Part shown: in pieces, positions 45,760 to 54,171 of the stretch
Layout: every line of letters begins with the position of its first letter
How positions within the stretch are numbered: the stretch's first letter is position 1
NCBI RefSeq assembly: GCF_003885045.1
Contig: NZ_RHJS01000002.1
Location: 1,922,001-1,986,000 of the forward strand
Length of the DNA: 64,000 bases
Direction of reading: 5' to 3'
Source of the DNA: Schaedlerella arabinosiphila
GTDB lineage: Bacteria; Bacillota; Clostridia; Lachnospirales; Lachnospiraceae
The notes under the pieces: generated by a model
Databases searched by the model: none
Seen by the model: only the letters and a program-made list of their open reading frames with translations
Told to the model about the DNA's origin: nothing
Translations under genes and position numbers: made by a program

Positions 45760-46680
45760 TTATACGGTAGGACGAAGGGCGAGCTGTTTCCTTGCCAGCA
45801 TTTCATATCCAATGGCATTCGCATTGGGAGATTCCACGAAATCTGCTTTTGCCACCAGACGTGAAGCCTCAAAAAACGGGCGGAGCAGGATGCTTCCCCC
45901 TCCGATAAACACGGCGGGATTTGCACGCAGGTCTACCTGTAGTTCACGAAGGCGGTTTAGAATATCGTTTGCATGCTGCTTTGCCGCTTCATAGATTGCC
46001 GTTTTAACATCATCCGGCAGAATAACACTGTTTTCCCCACGCAGTACGGCCGTGATATGTTCATCGCTAATCAGCATATCATGCAAAGCTCCAACCTTAC
46101 GGATAATCTCATTATTCATCGTAATAATGCCCGTCTCAAGAGAACGGCAAAACTGGAGATCCGGTTTCCCGTTCTGAAGGAGCAGCACATCTGTCGTGTA
46201 ACCCCCTACGTCAATAATAAAAATACGGAGCGTATGGACTACCAGGCTGCTCTGTGGCACTACGGCAGCATACGCCTGCGGGAATACCATGACACGGTTA
46301 ATCAGCACTGCATAAGGCTTGTCCTTATATGCAAATTGAATCATTCCACGTTTAAAATAACTGGCAAACTTATCTTTCAGTATACCATAATGTTCGGGAG
46401 GAAGCCCAACTGCTAACTGGATCTGTTCCAACGGAGAATAACGCCCGGTCCGCTCCATTTCCTTTGCTATTGCAAATAAAGAGAGGATAAAGTAACGGTC
46501 ATCACAGGTCTTGTCCCTCATATAGCTCAGCCTCTGCCCGCTCAATGTCCAGAATTTCCCATCATACTCCAATATCTCTTCTGCCATGGGCGGCCTGGCC
46601 GCATGCTCGGAAAGGCCGGAGACAAACGAGTCGTTCGGTGTCTTTATGGCATAATTGCCATGATCAATGGATACCAACAT
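45760..46680 (-). CDS. ParM/StbA-like actin ATPase for partition
   Basis: A 306-residue actin-fold protein. Phosphate 1 loop is SIDHGNYAIK at the N terminus, phosphate 2 is IIDVGGYTTDVLLL (about 155-168), and the adenosine motif is VFIGGGSILL (about 262-271). It is close to ParM-like proteins of Gram-positive plasmids that push DNA copies apart. Its presence on an integrated element implies an extrachromosomal stage. The ATG follows ATAGGAGGTTTCATT. The upstream 225 bases are rich in short palindromes and may be its centromere. Confidence 0.87.
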   Translation of the reverse strand: MLVSIDHGNYAIKTPNDSFVSGLSEHAARPPMAEEILEYDGKFWTLSGQRLSYMRDKTCDDRYFILSLFAIAKEMERTGRYSPLEQIQLAVGLPPEHYGILKDKFASYFKRGMIQFAYKDKPYAVLINRVMVFPQAYAAVVPQSSLVVHTLRIFIIDVGGYTTDVLLLQNGKPDLQFCRSLETGIITMNNEIIRKVGALHDMLISDEHITAVLRGENSVILPDDVKTAIYEAAKQHANDILNRLRELQVDLRANPAVFIGGGSILLRPFFEASRLVAKADFVESPNANAIGYEMLARKQLALRPTV

Positions 46681-46905
46681 AATGAAACCTCCTATATTTC
46701 AAATATTTTCTATACTTATGGAAAAAAGCAGTTCTCCATAATCAGATATGCTATATTCCAGGAACCGCTTCGCGAACCCTGTCATTAGATGGACGGCGCA
46801 TTTGCGCCTTTTATGGAAATCTGCTTTGCAGATTCCCATAAGCTATATAATCATTACACTGTTTAATATACGCATTTACAACTGAAATACGCATTATAAA
46901 AAAGA
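46681..46905. other. Palindrome-rich region, candidate parC centromere
   Basis: Upstream of the actin-like gene are GGCGCATTTGCGCC (46793-46806), AATCTGCTTTGCAGATT (about 46818-46834), the GC-rich CCGCTTCGCGAACC, and a split TTATGGA/CCATAA pair. Several small inverted repeats next to parM fit a ParR-binding site. No gene is present. Confidence 0.4.
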
Positions 46906-46910
46906 AATGC

Positions 46911-46940
46911 AAAAAAGAACGAAGCTTAACGCCTCGTCCT
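46911..46940 (-). terminator. Terminator of the PIN toxin-antitoxin operon
   Basis: On the minus strand AGGACGAGGC pairs with GCTTCGTTCT (two wobbles), followed by T-run (A-run 46911-46916). The wobbles are G-T only on this strand, which fixes its direction. Confidence 0.8.
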
Positions 46941-46957
46941 CTTGAAATCAATAAAAG

Positions 46958-47365
46958 TCATATCCTTTCCAAAAACTCTGCCGGCTTTATGGCGGCTACT
47001 TTGCTCTCTCTGAAATCCCTGATGTTTCTGGTTATAATATATTCCGCCCTGATGTGGGAAGCGCAGGCGCTCTGAACCGCATCCTCATAATCCTTAAATT
47101 TCATGCTGGCTGCTTTTTTCAAATCATCCGCCTTTAGGTCGGCAATCGTAAAAATCAGGGAAATACTGTTCAAAATCTCCTTCGTCCTTTCTGCATCCAA
47201 TTCCTTTCGCATAATATATATGATATTGGGAATCGACAAGGCAGACACTACACCAGTAATCTTTTTGACCTCACAAAGCTTCCAAACCATAGCAGAATCC
47301 TTGTAAAAATCGTCCCGTTTGCACAAAACGTCAAGAATAATGTTTGTATCAATCAGTATTTTCAT
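46958..47365 (-). CDS. PIN-domain (VapC-like) toxin
   Basis: The start is ATG 47365 (135 residues). The PIN fold begins with MKILIDTNIILDVLCKR, where Asp6 is the first metal ligand; other acidic residues lie in KDYEDAVQSACA, and the motif EYIITRNIRDF is typical of the C terminus. A probable RNA-cutting toxin. It overlaps the antitoxin by 17 bases. Alone or with its partner it may stabilise the element. Confidence 0.88.
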   Translation of the reverse strand: MKILIDTNIILDVLCKRDDFYKDSAMVWKLCEVKKITGVVSALSIPNIIYIMRKELDAERTKEILNSISLIFTIADLKADDLKKAASMKFKDYEDAVQSACASHIRAEYIITRNIRDFRESKVAAIKPAEFLERI

Positions 47366-47582
47366 ATTTGCCCATACGCTCCATTCTGATCTGTTTCTCG
47401 TCATAATCCCCTTTCAGCACTCCGGTAAGTGAATCCGTGAGGAAAGAAACGCTTCTATCATAGGAAACCAGGCGGGCAACCTCTTTTCCATTCTTTACAA
47501 CAATAACCTCCCCGCCGGCTTGTGCCATCTGCAAGTATTTTCCAAAATTATTCTGTACTTCTGTTGCTGTTGCTGTCATCAT
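47349..47582 (-). CDS. Phd/YefM-like antitoxin
   Basis: A 77-residue protein. TATEVQNNFGKYLQMAQAGGEVIVVKNGKEVARLVSYD is the Phd/YefM DNA-binding fold, and the C-terminal tail should bind the PIN toxin. It has a GAAGGTGAAGCATT ribosome binding site and overlaps the toxin gene. Usually represses its own operon. Confidence 0.9.
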   Translation of the reverse strand: MMTATATEVQNNFGKYLQMAQAGGEVIVVKNGKEVARLVSYDRSVSFLTDSLTGVLKGDYDEKQIRMERMGKYENTD

Positions 47583-47755
47583 AATGCTTCACCTTCCTTT
47601 TATACAAATATCTTCCTATGCCAATATATTGTTTGTTCTTTCTTTTCCCTAATATTATTATATTTATTTTTCCCTAATCAGTCAAGAAATTAGCTAACTT
47701 CTATACGTGTTATTTTATCCAAAATTCCTATTCTGATTCATACGCAAATTCTCCA

Positions 47756-47789
47756 TAAAAAAAGAACGAAGCCAACAAAGCCCCGCCCT
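47756..47789 (-). terminator. Terminator of the primase-like gene
   Basis: On the minus strand AGGGCGGGGC pairs with GCTTCGTTCT using four G-T wobbles, followed by T7. The right arm is the same as that of the terminator at 46911. Confidence 0.8.
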
Positions 47790-47796
47790 CTTTTCG

Positions 47797-48858
47797 TTAC
47801 TGTGTCTGCCTTTGAAGGCAGCATTCCCAAATGTAGTCATCAAGTCCTTTATAACGCGGATCCCACAGATAAGTTCCAAATGTAAAACCCATATTTCCAA
47901 GAAGCTGCAGTAAGCTGTTATACCCGTTCTGCACATGATGATTTGTTGCAAAATCCATATCAAAAGCTGTCTTGATTTCCAACAATCCTTCATTTCTTAA
48001 ATCCTCAAGCGTCATCTGCAGCTGTGTCAGAGAATTTACGCCTGGTACTGCCAATACTGTCATCCCTGTCAATGCATGAATCACATCCGCTTTCATCGGT
48101 CCTTCCGTCAGCAGCATCGTGGACTGTAACGCTCCTGCAAGGTGCGTCCAGCCTTCCGCCCTGCATCCATCCTCCATTTCCGTGCTGGATACCCAGCGGA
48201 ATTTCCGTCTGCTGACATTATCCCTTCGTATCTGCAAGCCTTGAATCCTTCCTATCCGGTCTCTGACTGGAATCAGAATACCCCTTTTCTCATGGATAAA
48301 TGTCCACGCTCCACTTTTGTCCCTGTAAAAGCCTGGAACACCAGCAAGGTGCAGGCCATCCGACTGCAGCTGTTTTGCAATCGCTGACATACCTACAACT
48401 GGCGTCGTTTTATATTCCAGAAGTTCAACATCCTGTTCCGTCAGTCCGCGGTTCATAAGGTTTTCTTTGTGGTCTGCCGCCAATGACAGCTTATCAAGAA
48501 GCGCCGTATAGACGCTGTTCCGCGATTCAATGTCAGCAAGCGGGCATTCTTCTTTCTGCTTTTCCACAATGTTCTTCTTCGGACGGACCATAAGCTCTGG
48601 AGGTCCAATCCGTTCGACCAGTTCTTTTCTGACCTTATCCCGCGACGCTCCTGTGTAAAGTGCATATAAATCAAAAATACCTCCGGATATCCCACATCTC
48701 GGACAGCGAAACACTTCTTTTTTCAGATTGATATTTAGATGCTTTTCTCTCGGATTTTCGTCACAGCAGGGGCATTGTATGTAATACGAGCTTCTGCCTG
48801 CTGTCGGCACAGGCAATCCAAGCAGCGAAACAATATCCCACATGTGAAATATCTCCAT
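47797..48858 (-). CDS. Primase-like protein with CHC2 zinc finger and TOPRIM/DUF3854 region
   Basis: A 353-residue protein. A zinc finger of the primase type is formed by CPCC (29-32) and CPRCG (52-56), followed by GGIFDLYALYTG. The middle contains GFYRDKSGAWTFIHEKRGILIPVRDRIGRIQGLQIRRD, and the C-terminal part MLLTEGPMKADVIHALTG resembles a TOPRIM metal site with its Glu. This is like the DUF3854/primase-related proteins of plasmids and integrative elements. It probably primes element replication. The ATG follows AAAGGAGGACGT. Confidence 0.8.
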   Translation of the reverse strand: MEIFHMWDIVSLLGLPVPTAGRSSYYIQCPCCDENPREKHLNINLKKEVFRCPRCGISGGIFDLYALYTGASRDKVRKELVERIGPPELMVRPKKNIVEKQKEECPLADIESRNSVYTALLDKLSLAADHKENLMNRGLTEQDVELLEYKTTPVVGMSAIAKQLQSDGLHLAGVPGFYRDKSGAWTFIHEKRGILIPVRDRIGRIQGLQIRRDNVSRRKFRWVSSTEMEDGCRAEGWTHLAGALQSTMLLTEGPMKADVIHALTGMTVLAVPGVNSLTQLQMTLEDLRNEGLLEIKTAFDMDFATNHHVQNGYNSLLQLLGNMGFTFGTYLWDPRYKGLDDYIWECCLQRQTQ

Positions 48859-48905
48859 ACGTCCTCCTTTCCTTAACCTCGGCCGAATGCCCTCGCTTAC
48901 GCTGG

Positions 48906-49018
48906 GTTGCTAAGCGCCAGTGGCGCTTGTTTAGCAACGACCGGAACGTAGTGCAGACCAGACTCTGGCCATAGAGGTATCCCTTGCAGGTTTCCGGGGA
49001 TGGCAGGATGCCATCCCC
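48906..49018. repeat. Two strong hairpins between the primase-like and annealing genes
   Basis: GTTGCTAA...TTAGCAAC (48906-48938) encloses GCGCCAGTGGCGC, and GGGGATGGCA/TGCCATCCCC (48996-49018) is perfect with a three-base loop. Neither is followed by a T-run. They may be structured RNA or a small mobile repeat. Confidence 0.55.
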
Positions 49019-49035
49019 ATATCTGTGATATTATA

Positions 49036-49797
49036 TTAGGCAGTAGCCTGCTGCGCTGCATATTCGCAGATAAACCGCGCTGCCGCGCTGATTTCTTCAT
49101 CGCCCTTGAATTTTGTGGCAACCCATGTGACTGCCCCAGGATCCAGCGGCAATACCTCACCGAGCGTTTTACCACTGAACTTTGTAATCGGGCAGGGCTT
49201 TGCCATAGCCTGCTGTAGCTTTTCCTCCTGCGTCAGCTCCTTGGGAGGCGTAGGCATCGCCGTGTATTCCTCCTCTTTGGGATGAGGCGGCTGCGTCTGG
49301 TTCGGTCTGGAGGACTGCGGCGTTTGATTCTCTGCGCCATTTTCTGCCATACCCAGTTCATCGGGCGCATTCTCCTCAAATTCTTCGCCTGCCATGGCAA
49401 ACTGCAGTCCAAAGCCGGCATTGCGGAGCGCTATCCCGACCGCAGCCGTCTGTGCCCATTCCCTTGGGGACACGGAGGGCTTGTCTGCAAGATAGCCCCT
49501 GGATGCCGTTGCTTCCGCAAGATAGGCTTCCGCAGGATCGCTGTACTTGGGGTATACCCTGGCGGTAGCCACAAAGCAATCCTTTGCAGGAGTAACCTGA
49601 ACCGCTATTTTCCCTTCCGGGTACTTCATCCGAAACCACGCCATCTGAATCATGACAGGGAGACGTTTCCGGGTCTCTCCTGTATTCAAATCCGTATAGT
49701 CCACCGCAAACGGAGCCGGGTCAAACCCTGACACCTCATTGATTTTTTCAATCATGGCGTGCATTGCCGCCTTATCATTCGAGTTATTCTGACTCAT
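49036..49797 (-). CDS. Possible single-strand annealing protein with ExoX-like C terminus
   Basis: A 253-residue protein. The N-terminal region (residues 25-130: PFAVDYTDLNTGETRKRLPVMIQMAWFRMKYPEGKI..., SPREWAQTAAVGIALRNAGFG) looks like a Rad52-type recombination domain of mobile elements. A proline/glutamine-rich linker (150-190) follows, and the C terminus (ITKFSGKTLGEVLPLDPGAVTWVATKFKGD) resembles the short ExoX-like_C domain often fused to such proteins. The ATG follows AAGGAGGCTTTGTT. A YqaJ exonuclease is encoded nearby. Function inferred by comparison only. Confidence 0.6.
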   Translation of the reverse strand: MSQNNSNDKAAMHAMIEKINEVSGFDPAPFAVDYTDLNTGETRKRLPVMIQMAWFRMKYPEGKIAVQVTPAKDCFVATARVYPKYSDPAEAYLAEATASRGYLADKPSVSPREWAQTAAVGIALRNAGFGLQFAMAGEEFEENAPDELGMAENGAENQTPQSSRPNQTQPPHPKEEEYTAMPTPPKELTQEEKLQQAMAKPCPITKFSGKTLGEVLPLDPGAVTWVATKFKGDEEISAAARFICEYAAQQATA

Positions 49798-49809
49798 AAC
49801 AAAGCCTCC

Positions 49810-50259
49810 TTATAGATTGATATTATTGTAAGTGTTCCGATACTGCATCCAAACAGGCAGGATCGTATTGATATACTGGCTGATACAGGATTTATACTGC
49901 TCCTGCGTACCAGCAGCAAAGCTGGAGAAACGCTTCCTCCCATCCTGGACAACGCTTTCAAAAGATGTAAGCGCTGTCTCCTGTTTCTTTTTCCCCTCCG
50001 CATCTGTTTTCAGCCCGAACCTTCTCTCTGTCAGTATGAAGCGCACATAGGCGTCCACAAGCTGAAAGTGGTACCCCATGACACGGGTGTCCATGGTAAT
50101 TGGGGCTGATTTGCAGAATGCCTGGAACGTCTCCAGGACACAGACCCGGTAATTCAGTTCCTGCATCTGGAGCAGCTCTTCCGGCGGAAGGCTGTTCTCG
50201 GAAATCTGGGACTGGATGATGGATTGCTTCTCACGGTATTTGTCTAAAATTGTAGCCAT
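49810..50259 (-). CDS. Hypothetical 149-residue helical protein
   Basis: No family recognised. The protein is helical with an N-terminal region of alternating charges (MATILDKYREKQSIIQSQI), a cysteine in the middle and an aromatic C terminus (ILPVWMQYRNTYNNINL). The ATG follows AAAGGAGCTAACA. It sits between the helicase and the putative annealing protein and may be a small cofactor of the same module. Confidence 0.65.
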   Translation of the reverse strand: MATILDKYREKQSIIQSQISENSLPPEELLQMQELNYRVCVLETFQAFCKSAPITMDTRVMGYHFQLVDAYVRFILTERRFGLKTDAEGKKKQETALTSFESVVQDGRKRFSSFAAGTQEQYKSCISQYINTILPVWMQYRNTYNNINL

Positions 50260-50329
50260 TGTTAGCTCCTTTCTTTGATATTGCCCATATTCTTTCGGTA
50301 TAAAGGGACACTTTTTCGGTGTTTCTTTG

Positions 50330-52534
50330 TCAGATCAGCTCCTGCAGCCGTTGAGCCAGGCAGGTGCCTCGTTTCTCAGTATCAGTTTTCTTGATGGCAA
50401 TACAAAGCGCACGTTTTTCCCCGACGATAGCCACACGTTCTTTTCCCCTGGTGATTGCCGTATAGATAAGCGGCCTTGTCAGCATATTGTAATGTGCGCA
50501 CTGCAGGTTGATGATAACGGACTTATATTCGGAACCCTGCGATTTATGGACAGTAAATGCATAGCCAAAATCCAACATATCCAGTTCTGCCGGTTCATAC
50601 TCCTTCATCCGTCCATCGCCAAAATCCACCTGTACGGTTGTGTCTTCGCCACTGCCGGAGATATTTCGGATATACCCAATATCGCCGTTGTTGACGTCAT
50701 CCTTGTTTTTTATCTGCATGACCTTATCCCCACAACGAAAAATACGTTTGCCGCGGATAATTTCCGGCTTTCCCAAACCACCTGGGTTCACCAGTTCCCG
50801 CAATCTTTCATTCAGGGCATTCGCCCCGGTTTCCGTTTTTTGGCGGTACGGCGTAAGCAGAGCTACGTTGTCAATGCCATACTTTTTTGTTTCCTGCAGA
50901 TAAAGCTCTGCTATTTTCTCAGCCGATACCTGCATATTGGGGGATGGGATGAATTGAAAATCATCCCCGTATTCCAATGACGTATCCCCATGGCGAATCT
51001 TTTTTGCATTCGTTGCGATACGGCTTCCGGAATCCTGCCGGAACACTTTATCCAGCCTGACGACAGGAATGCGGCCGCTTGCAATGATTTCACTAAGTAC
51101 CGCCCCAGGCCCGACTGAGGGCAGCTGGTCCGCATCGCCAATCAGGACAATCCGTTTCCCATACTCAATCGCCCCAAACAGAAAGCCTGCCAGATAAATA
51201 TCCAGCATGGAAACCTCATCTACTAAGATCAAATCCGCTTCTATGATTTCCGGTTCCCCATAGCTGCCGTCTTCATCTGCAACCAGCCCAAGCGCTTTAT
51301 GAACCGTCGAGGCTGTGCAGCCTGCCTGCTGCTCCATCCTCCTGGCTGCCCGTCCTGTAGGAGCGCTGCAGCAGATTGCAGCCCTCGGATACTGGCGCCG
51401 GTAAATGTCCAGAATTGCTTTCTGTATCAGGGTTTTGCCTGTGCCGGGACCTCCGGTAATTACGGACAGCCCTTGTGTCAGCGCCATTTTTACTGCATCG
51501 CGCTGTTCTGGAGCCAGTTTCAGGCCCATCAGCCGCTCCTCTTCATCCAACTCATCATCCAGATTCGTACAGATATTCTTTTTCCCTGTCCTCATCTGCT
51601 GGCAAAGCTGTTCTGCAAGCTGTGTTTCTGCATATGCATTTTTTGCCCGGTAAACATTCCCCCTGTATGACACCAGCTGGCCGCTGTATACAAGCCTTGC
51701 GGCGCGGTTTGCAGCCATTTCCTCTGTGAGCTGTGGCGTATTCAGGATTTTCAGACACGCTTTTATAAACGGATGCTTCTCCATACACAGATGGCCTTTG
51801 CTTTCTGCATCCACCAATGTAAACAGCAGCCCTTCATCCACACGTTCAGTTGACAGCAGATTAACGCCCATGTTCATGGCAATTTTATCCGCTGTTTTAA
51901 AGCCAATACCGGTCATCTCGCAAAGTTGGTACGGATGGTTTTTGACAATCTCCATCGCCTGGTTTCCATATTTCTTATACAGCTTCACTGCACGGTTTGG
52001 CGTGATGCCATGCGGCGCAAGGAAAGCAACCACATCGCGTGCGCCCCTGTTCTCAAGATACGAATCACATATTTTTCTCAGTTTGTCTTCACCGATACCG
52101 GGTATGGACAGCAGCCTTTCCGGCTCTTTATCCAGCACATCCAGTGTACGGAGGCCAAAAGCCCTATAAATGCGTTCGGCAACCTTCGGGCCAATGCCTT
52201 TGATTTTACCGGACGACAGGTAAGCAATAATCCCTTCCTTGGATGGGATTAGTACCTCGTCATAGCTTTCAACCTCAAACTGAAGCCCGTGGTTCTGATG
52301 CCTGCTCCAGTGTCCCTGCATCTCATAACGCAAGTGGTCTGCAACCGGCAGGCAGTATCCAACTGCCTTTACCTGCGTAAGAACCTGCCCCGATGCATCC
52401 TTGATTTTCTCACAAGGGCGGTACAGGGCAATCATGTAGCTACCCGGATCTGCTTGCGCCGGATTCGGCGGATAAATCATTTTCTCAAATTGGCATAACA
52501 AATTCTTTACTCCTTTCTGCGGAATATTGTGCAT
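50330..52534 (-). CDS. RecD2-like SF1B helicase
   Basis: The start is ATG 52534 after GGGAGTTTTTT (734 residues). N-terminal helix-hairpin-helix motifs (IKGIGPKVAERIYRAFG and LSIPGIGEDKL) are followed by the helicase core: Walker A GGPGTGKT (about residue 338), Walker B ILVDEVSMLD, GDADQLPSVGPG, and the C-terminal UvrD-like YAFTVHKSQGSEY with LIYTAITRGKE. These features match RecD2/TraA-type 5'-3' helicases. It likely unwinds DNA for element replication or recombination, together with the YqaJ nuclease upstream. Confidence 0.92.
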   Translation of the reverse strand: MHNIPQKGVKNLLCQFEKMIYPPNPAQADPGSYMIALYRPCEKIKDASGQVLTQVKAVGYCLPVADHLRYEMQGHWSRHQNHGLQFEVESYDEVLIPSKEGIIAYLSSGKIKGIGPKVAERIYRAFGLRTLDVLDKEPERLLSIPGIGEDKLRKICDSYLENRGARDVVAFLAPHGITPNRAVKLYKKYGNQAMEIVKNHPYQLCEMTGIGFKTADKIAMNMGVNLLSTERVDEGLLFTLVDAESKGHLCMEKHPFIKACLKILNTPQLTEEMAANRAARLVYSGQLVSYRGNVYRAKNAYAETQLAEQLCQQMRTGKKNICTNLDDELDEEERLMGLKLAPEQRDAVKMALTQGLSVITGGPGTGKTLIQKAILDIYRRQYPRAAICCSAPTGRAARRMEQQAGCTASTVHKALGLVADEDGSYGEPEIIEADLILVDEVSMLDIYLAGFLFGAIEYGKRIVLIGDADQLPSVGPGAVLSEIIASGRIPVVRLDKVFRQDSGSRIATNAKKIRHGDTSLEYGDDFQFIPSPNMQVSAEKIAELYLQETKKYGIDNVALLTPYRQKTETGANALNERLRELVNPGGLGKPEIIRGKRIFRCGDKVMQIKNKDDVNNGDIGYIRNISGSGEDTTVQVDFGDGRMKEYEPAELDMLDFGYAFTVHKSQGSEYKSVIINLQCAHYNMLTRPLIYTAITRGKERVAIVGEKRALCIAIKKTDTEKRGTCLAQRLQELI

Positions 52535-52573
52535 AAAAAACTCCCAAAGGCAGCATTGCCGCACTTCAGGAGC
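52535..52573 (-). terminator. Terminator-like hairpin that contains the helicase ribosome binding site
   Basis: On the minus strand CTCCTGAAG...GGCAATGCTGCC...TTTGGGAG is followed by T6 and then directly by the ATG of the helicase gene. The 3' arm GGGAG is also the Shine-Dalgarno. If formed it would both stop transcription and hide the start. See findings. Confidence 0.6.
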
Positions 52574-52594
52574 TGTTTATGAACCGCAGCGCAT

Positions 52595-53119
52595 TCATTT
52601 GAGCATCGCTGCATTTTCAAGATACGTTACCGGCGTGGAAAATCCCATGACATAGTTTTCACGGTCAAGCTGCACACATTGTTGATTACCTCCATGTTCC
52701 ATAATCTCCTTCTGCACTTCAGGATAAAGACCTTCATCAAAAACCACCATAGGCATCTGGAACCAGGCAGCATATGCAATCTCTCCCTTCATCCCGCTGC
52801 TGAGACGGTTTCCACAAATGAGGATAATCTCACTGTTTTCCAAAAGGGAAAGCCCAAAGTTAAGAGCCAGGTCTCTCTCTGACGGAATCCTGTCGCACAA
52901 AAGCATTGGCAGATAAGCATGCGGCGCCCTGGCGTACATCTCCATTTTTTCAAAGGCGTAATACATATACGCCCTTGCCGAATGCATATTGCGGAGAAAA
53001 TCAACATCTTTTTCTGCGCTGAGTGGTGAGCATATATAGGCACGTTTTCTGCACCTGCCATTTTTCAGGAACTGCATTTCCAAACGCTGTTCCCAGTTCT
53101 CAGTAAAAATAGTTTCCAT
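52595..53119 (-). CDS. Nucleoside 2-deoxyribosyltransferase-like (DUF4406/7768 type) protein
   Basis: The start ATG 53119 has GGAGG eight bases before it (174 residues); the overlapping ATG at 53134 lacks one. The fold signature is RAYICSPLSAEKDVDFLRNMHSARAYMYYAFE, DRDLALNF-like ERDLALNFGLSLLENSEIILICG, and SSGMKGEIAYAAWF, which is the deoxyribosyltransferase/DUF4406 superfamily. Some members modify or salvage nucleotides, others are of unknown role. It lies between the nuclease and the helicase. Confidence 0.75.
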   Translation of the reverse strand: METIFTENWEQRLEMQFLKNGRCRKRAYICSPLSAEKDVDFLRNMHSARAYMYYAFEKMEMYARAPHAYLPMLLCDRIPSERDLALNFGLSLLENSEIILICGNRLSSGMKGEIAYAAWFQMPMVVFDEGLYPEVQKEIMEHGGNQQCVQLDRENYVMGFSTPVTYLENAAMLK

Positions 53120-53133
53120 AAGCATTTCCTCCA

Positions 53134-54171
53134 TTAAATCGGCTGTACCGATACTTTCACTTTCCTGCTTTCCGAAGCCTTTAGGACATCCGCATATACG
53201 GTCGGATATTTTTCCTTCAAGGCCTTTGAATCCGGTCGGCGGGTAGTTTTGGTGATGAAATCAATCAGCAGCTTATCTGTGGTGGTTTCCAGAACCCCAT
53301 GTTCATGCTCCTTCATGACTTCAGCAATTCGCACGCTATGTGCCTCAATCTCCTTTTCATATGTTCTAATTTCTCTGTTGCAGTCTGTAACCTTACCCTG
53401 AAGCTGCGCAATCTTACGGAGCGCAGGCTCATACTTGTGCGAGAATTCCACTGTGGGCAATCCCCCCTGGCTTGAGCCGTAAATCCGTGCAAGTGACTGC
53501 AGTGCAAGTTTTGGCGCCACGTCTGCCATAGTAGGCGGCTTATCATTTTCCAGGCTCCAGATCCATTCCTCCAGGCGCTCAAATATCATATCCTCCTTTG
53601 CCCTATCTCGGACAATTTCCGGGAGAGCTAAATCATTGTCCGGGTTATTGCCCCAGACCGCTGAAAAAGCGCCGATATCCACATCCGCAACTGCAAGATA
53701 GAAACGCAGCTGAAACTCATAATGCAGCGGGATTGCATCATCCGCCCATTCGTCCGCCTTATGGTAGGTACAGCTTTTGCACTCTAAAATTCCTGGCTCG
53801 CCGTCTGACTTCCGGGTAAACCTGCGGTCAAAGTTTGCAAGCGCATATGGATGGTCTGCATGTTGGTAAAGATGTGTGTCCTCTGTCACGGCATTTCCTG
53901 TTTTCTGCCCATACCAGTATGCGGCAATCGGCTCCAGCAGGTGTCCCATCATCAGCTGATTGGAATTGCTTTTGGCTGCCGGCTTCATACGGCCTTTCTT
54001 AATCAGCCACAGTTCCATGGGTGTTGTCCACGGTGAAACTCCAAAAATAGCTGCCACATCGCTTCCACCGACTGTATAGGGAATATCTCCTTTTGGGCCA
54101 TGCATACGGCACTCCAGCCATCTGTCATTGGTCATTCCTGCAGTATCACATAATATAATCGGTTTTGCCAT
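53134..54171 (-). CDS. YqaJ-family exonuclease (second in the window)
   Basis: The start is ATG 54171, overlapping the stop of the upstream gene (TGATG), 345 residues. YqaJ motifs are YTVGGSDVAAIFGVSPW, MMGHLLEPIAAYWYGQKTG, the Asp in YALANFDRRF, and the ExK pair in GILECKSCTYHK followed by HYEFQLRFYLAV. The C terminus is a coiled coil. It supplies 5' end resection for annealing recombination, as in the first element but with an unrelated sequence. Confidence 0.9.
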   Translation of the reverse strand: MAKPIILCDTAGMTNDRWLECRMHGPKGDIPYTVGGSDVAAIFGVSPWTTPMELWLIKKGRMKPAAKSNSNQLMMGHLLEPIAAYWYGQKTGNAVTEDTHLYQHADHPYALANFDRRFTRKSDGEPGILECKSCTYHKADEWADDAIPLHYEFQLRFYLAVADVDIGAFSAVWGNNPDNDLALPEIVRDRAKEDMIFERLEEWIWSLENDKPPTMADVAPKLALQSLARIYGSSQGGLPTVEFSHKYEPALRKIAQLQGKVTDCNREIRTYEKEIEAHSVRIAEVMKEHEHGVLETTTDKLLIDFITKTTRRPDSKALKEKYPTVYADVLKASESRKVKVSVQPI

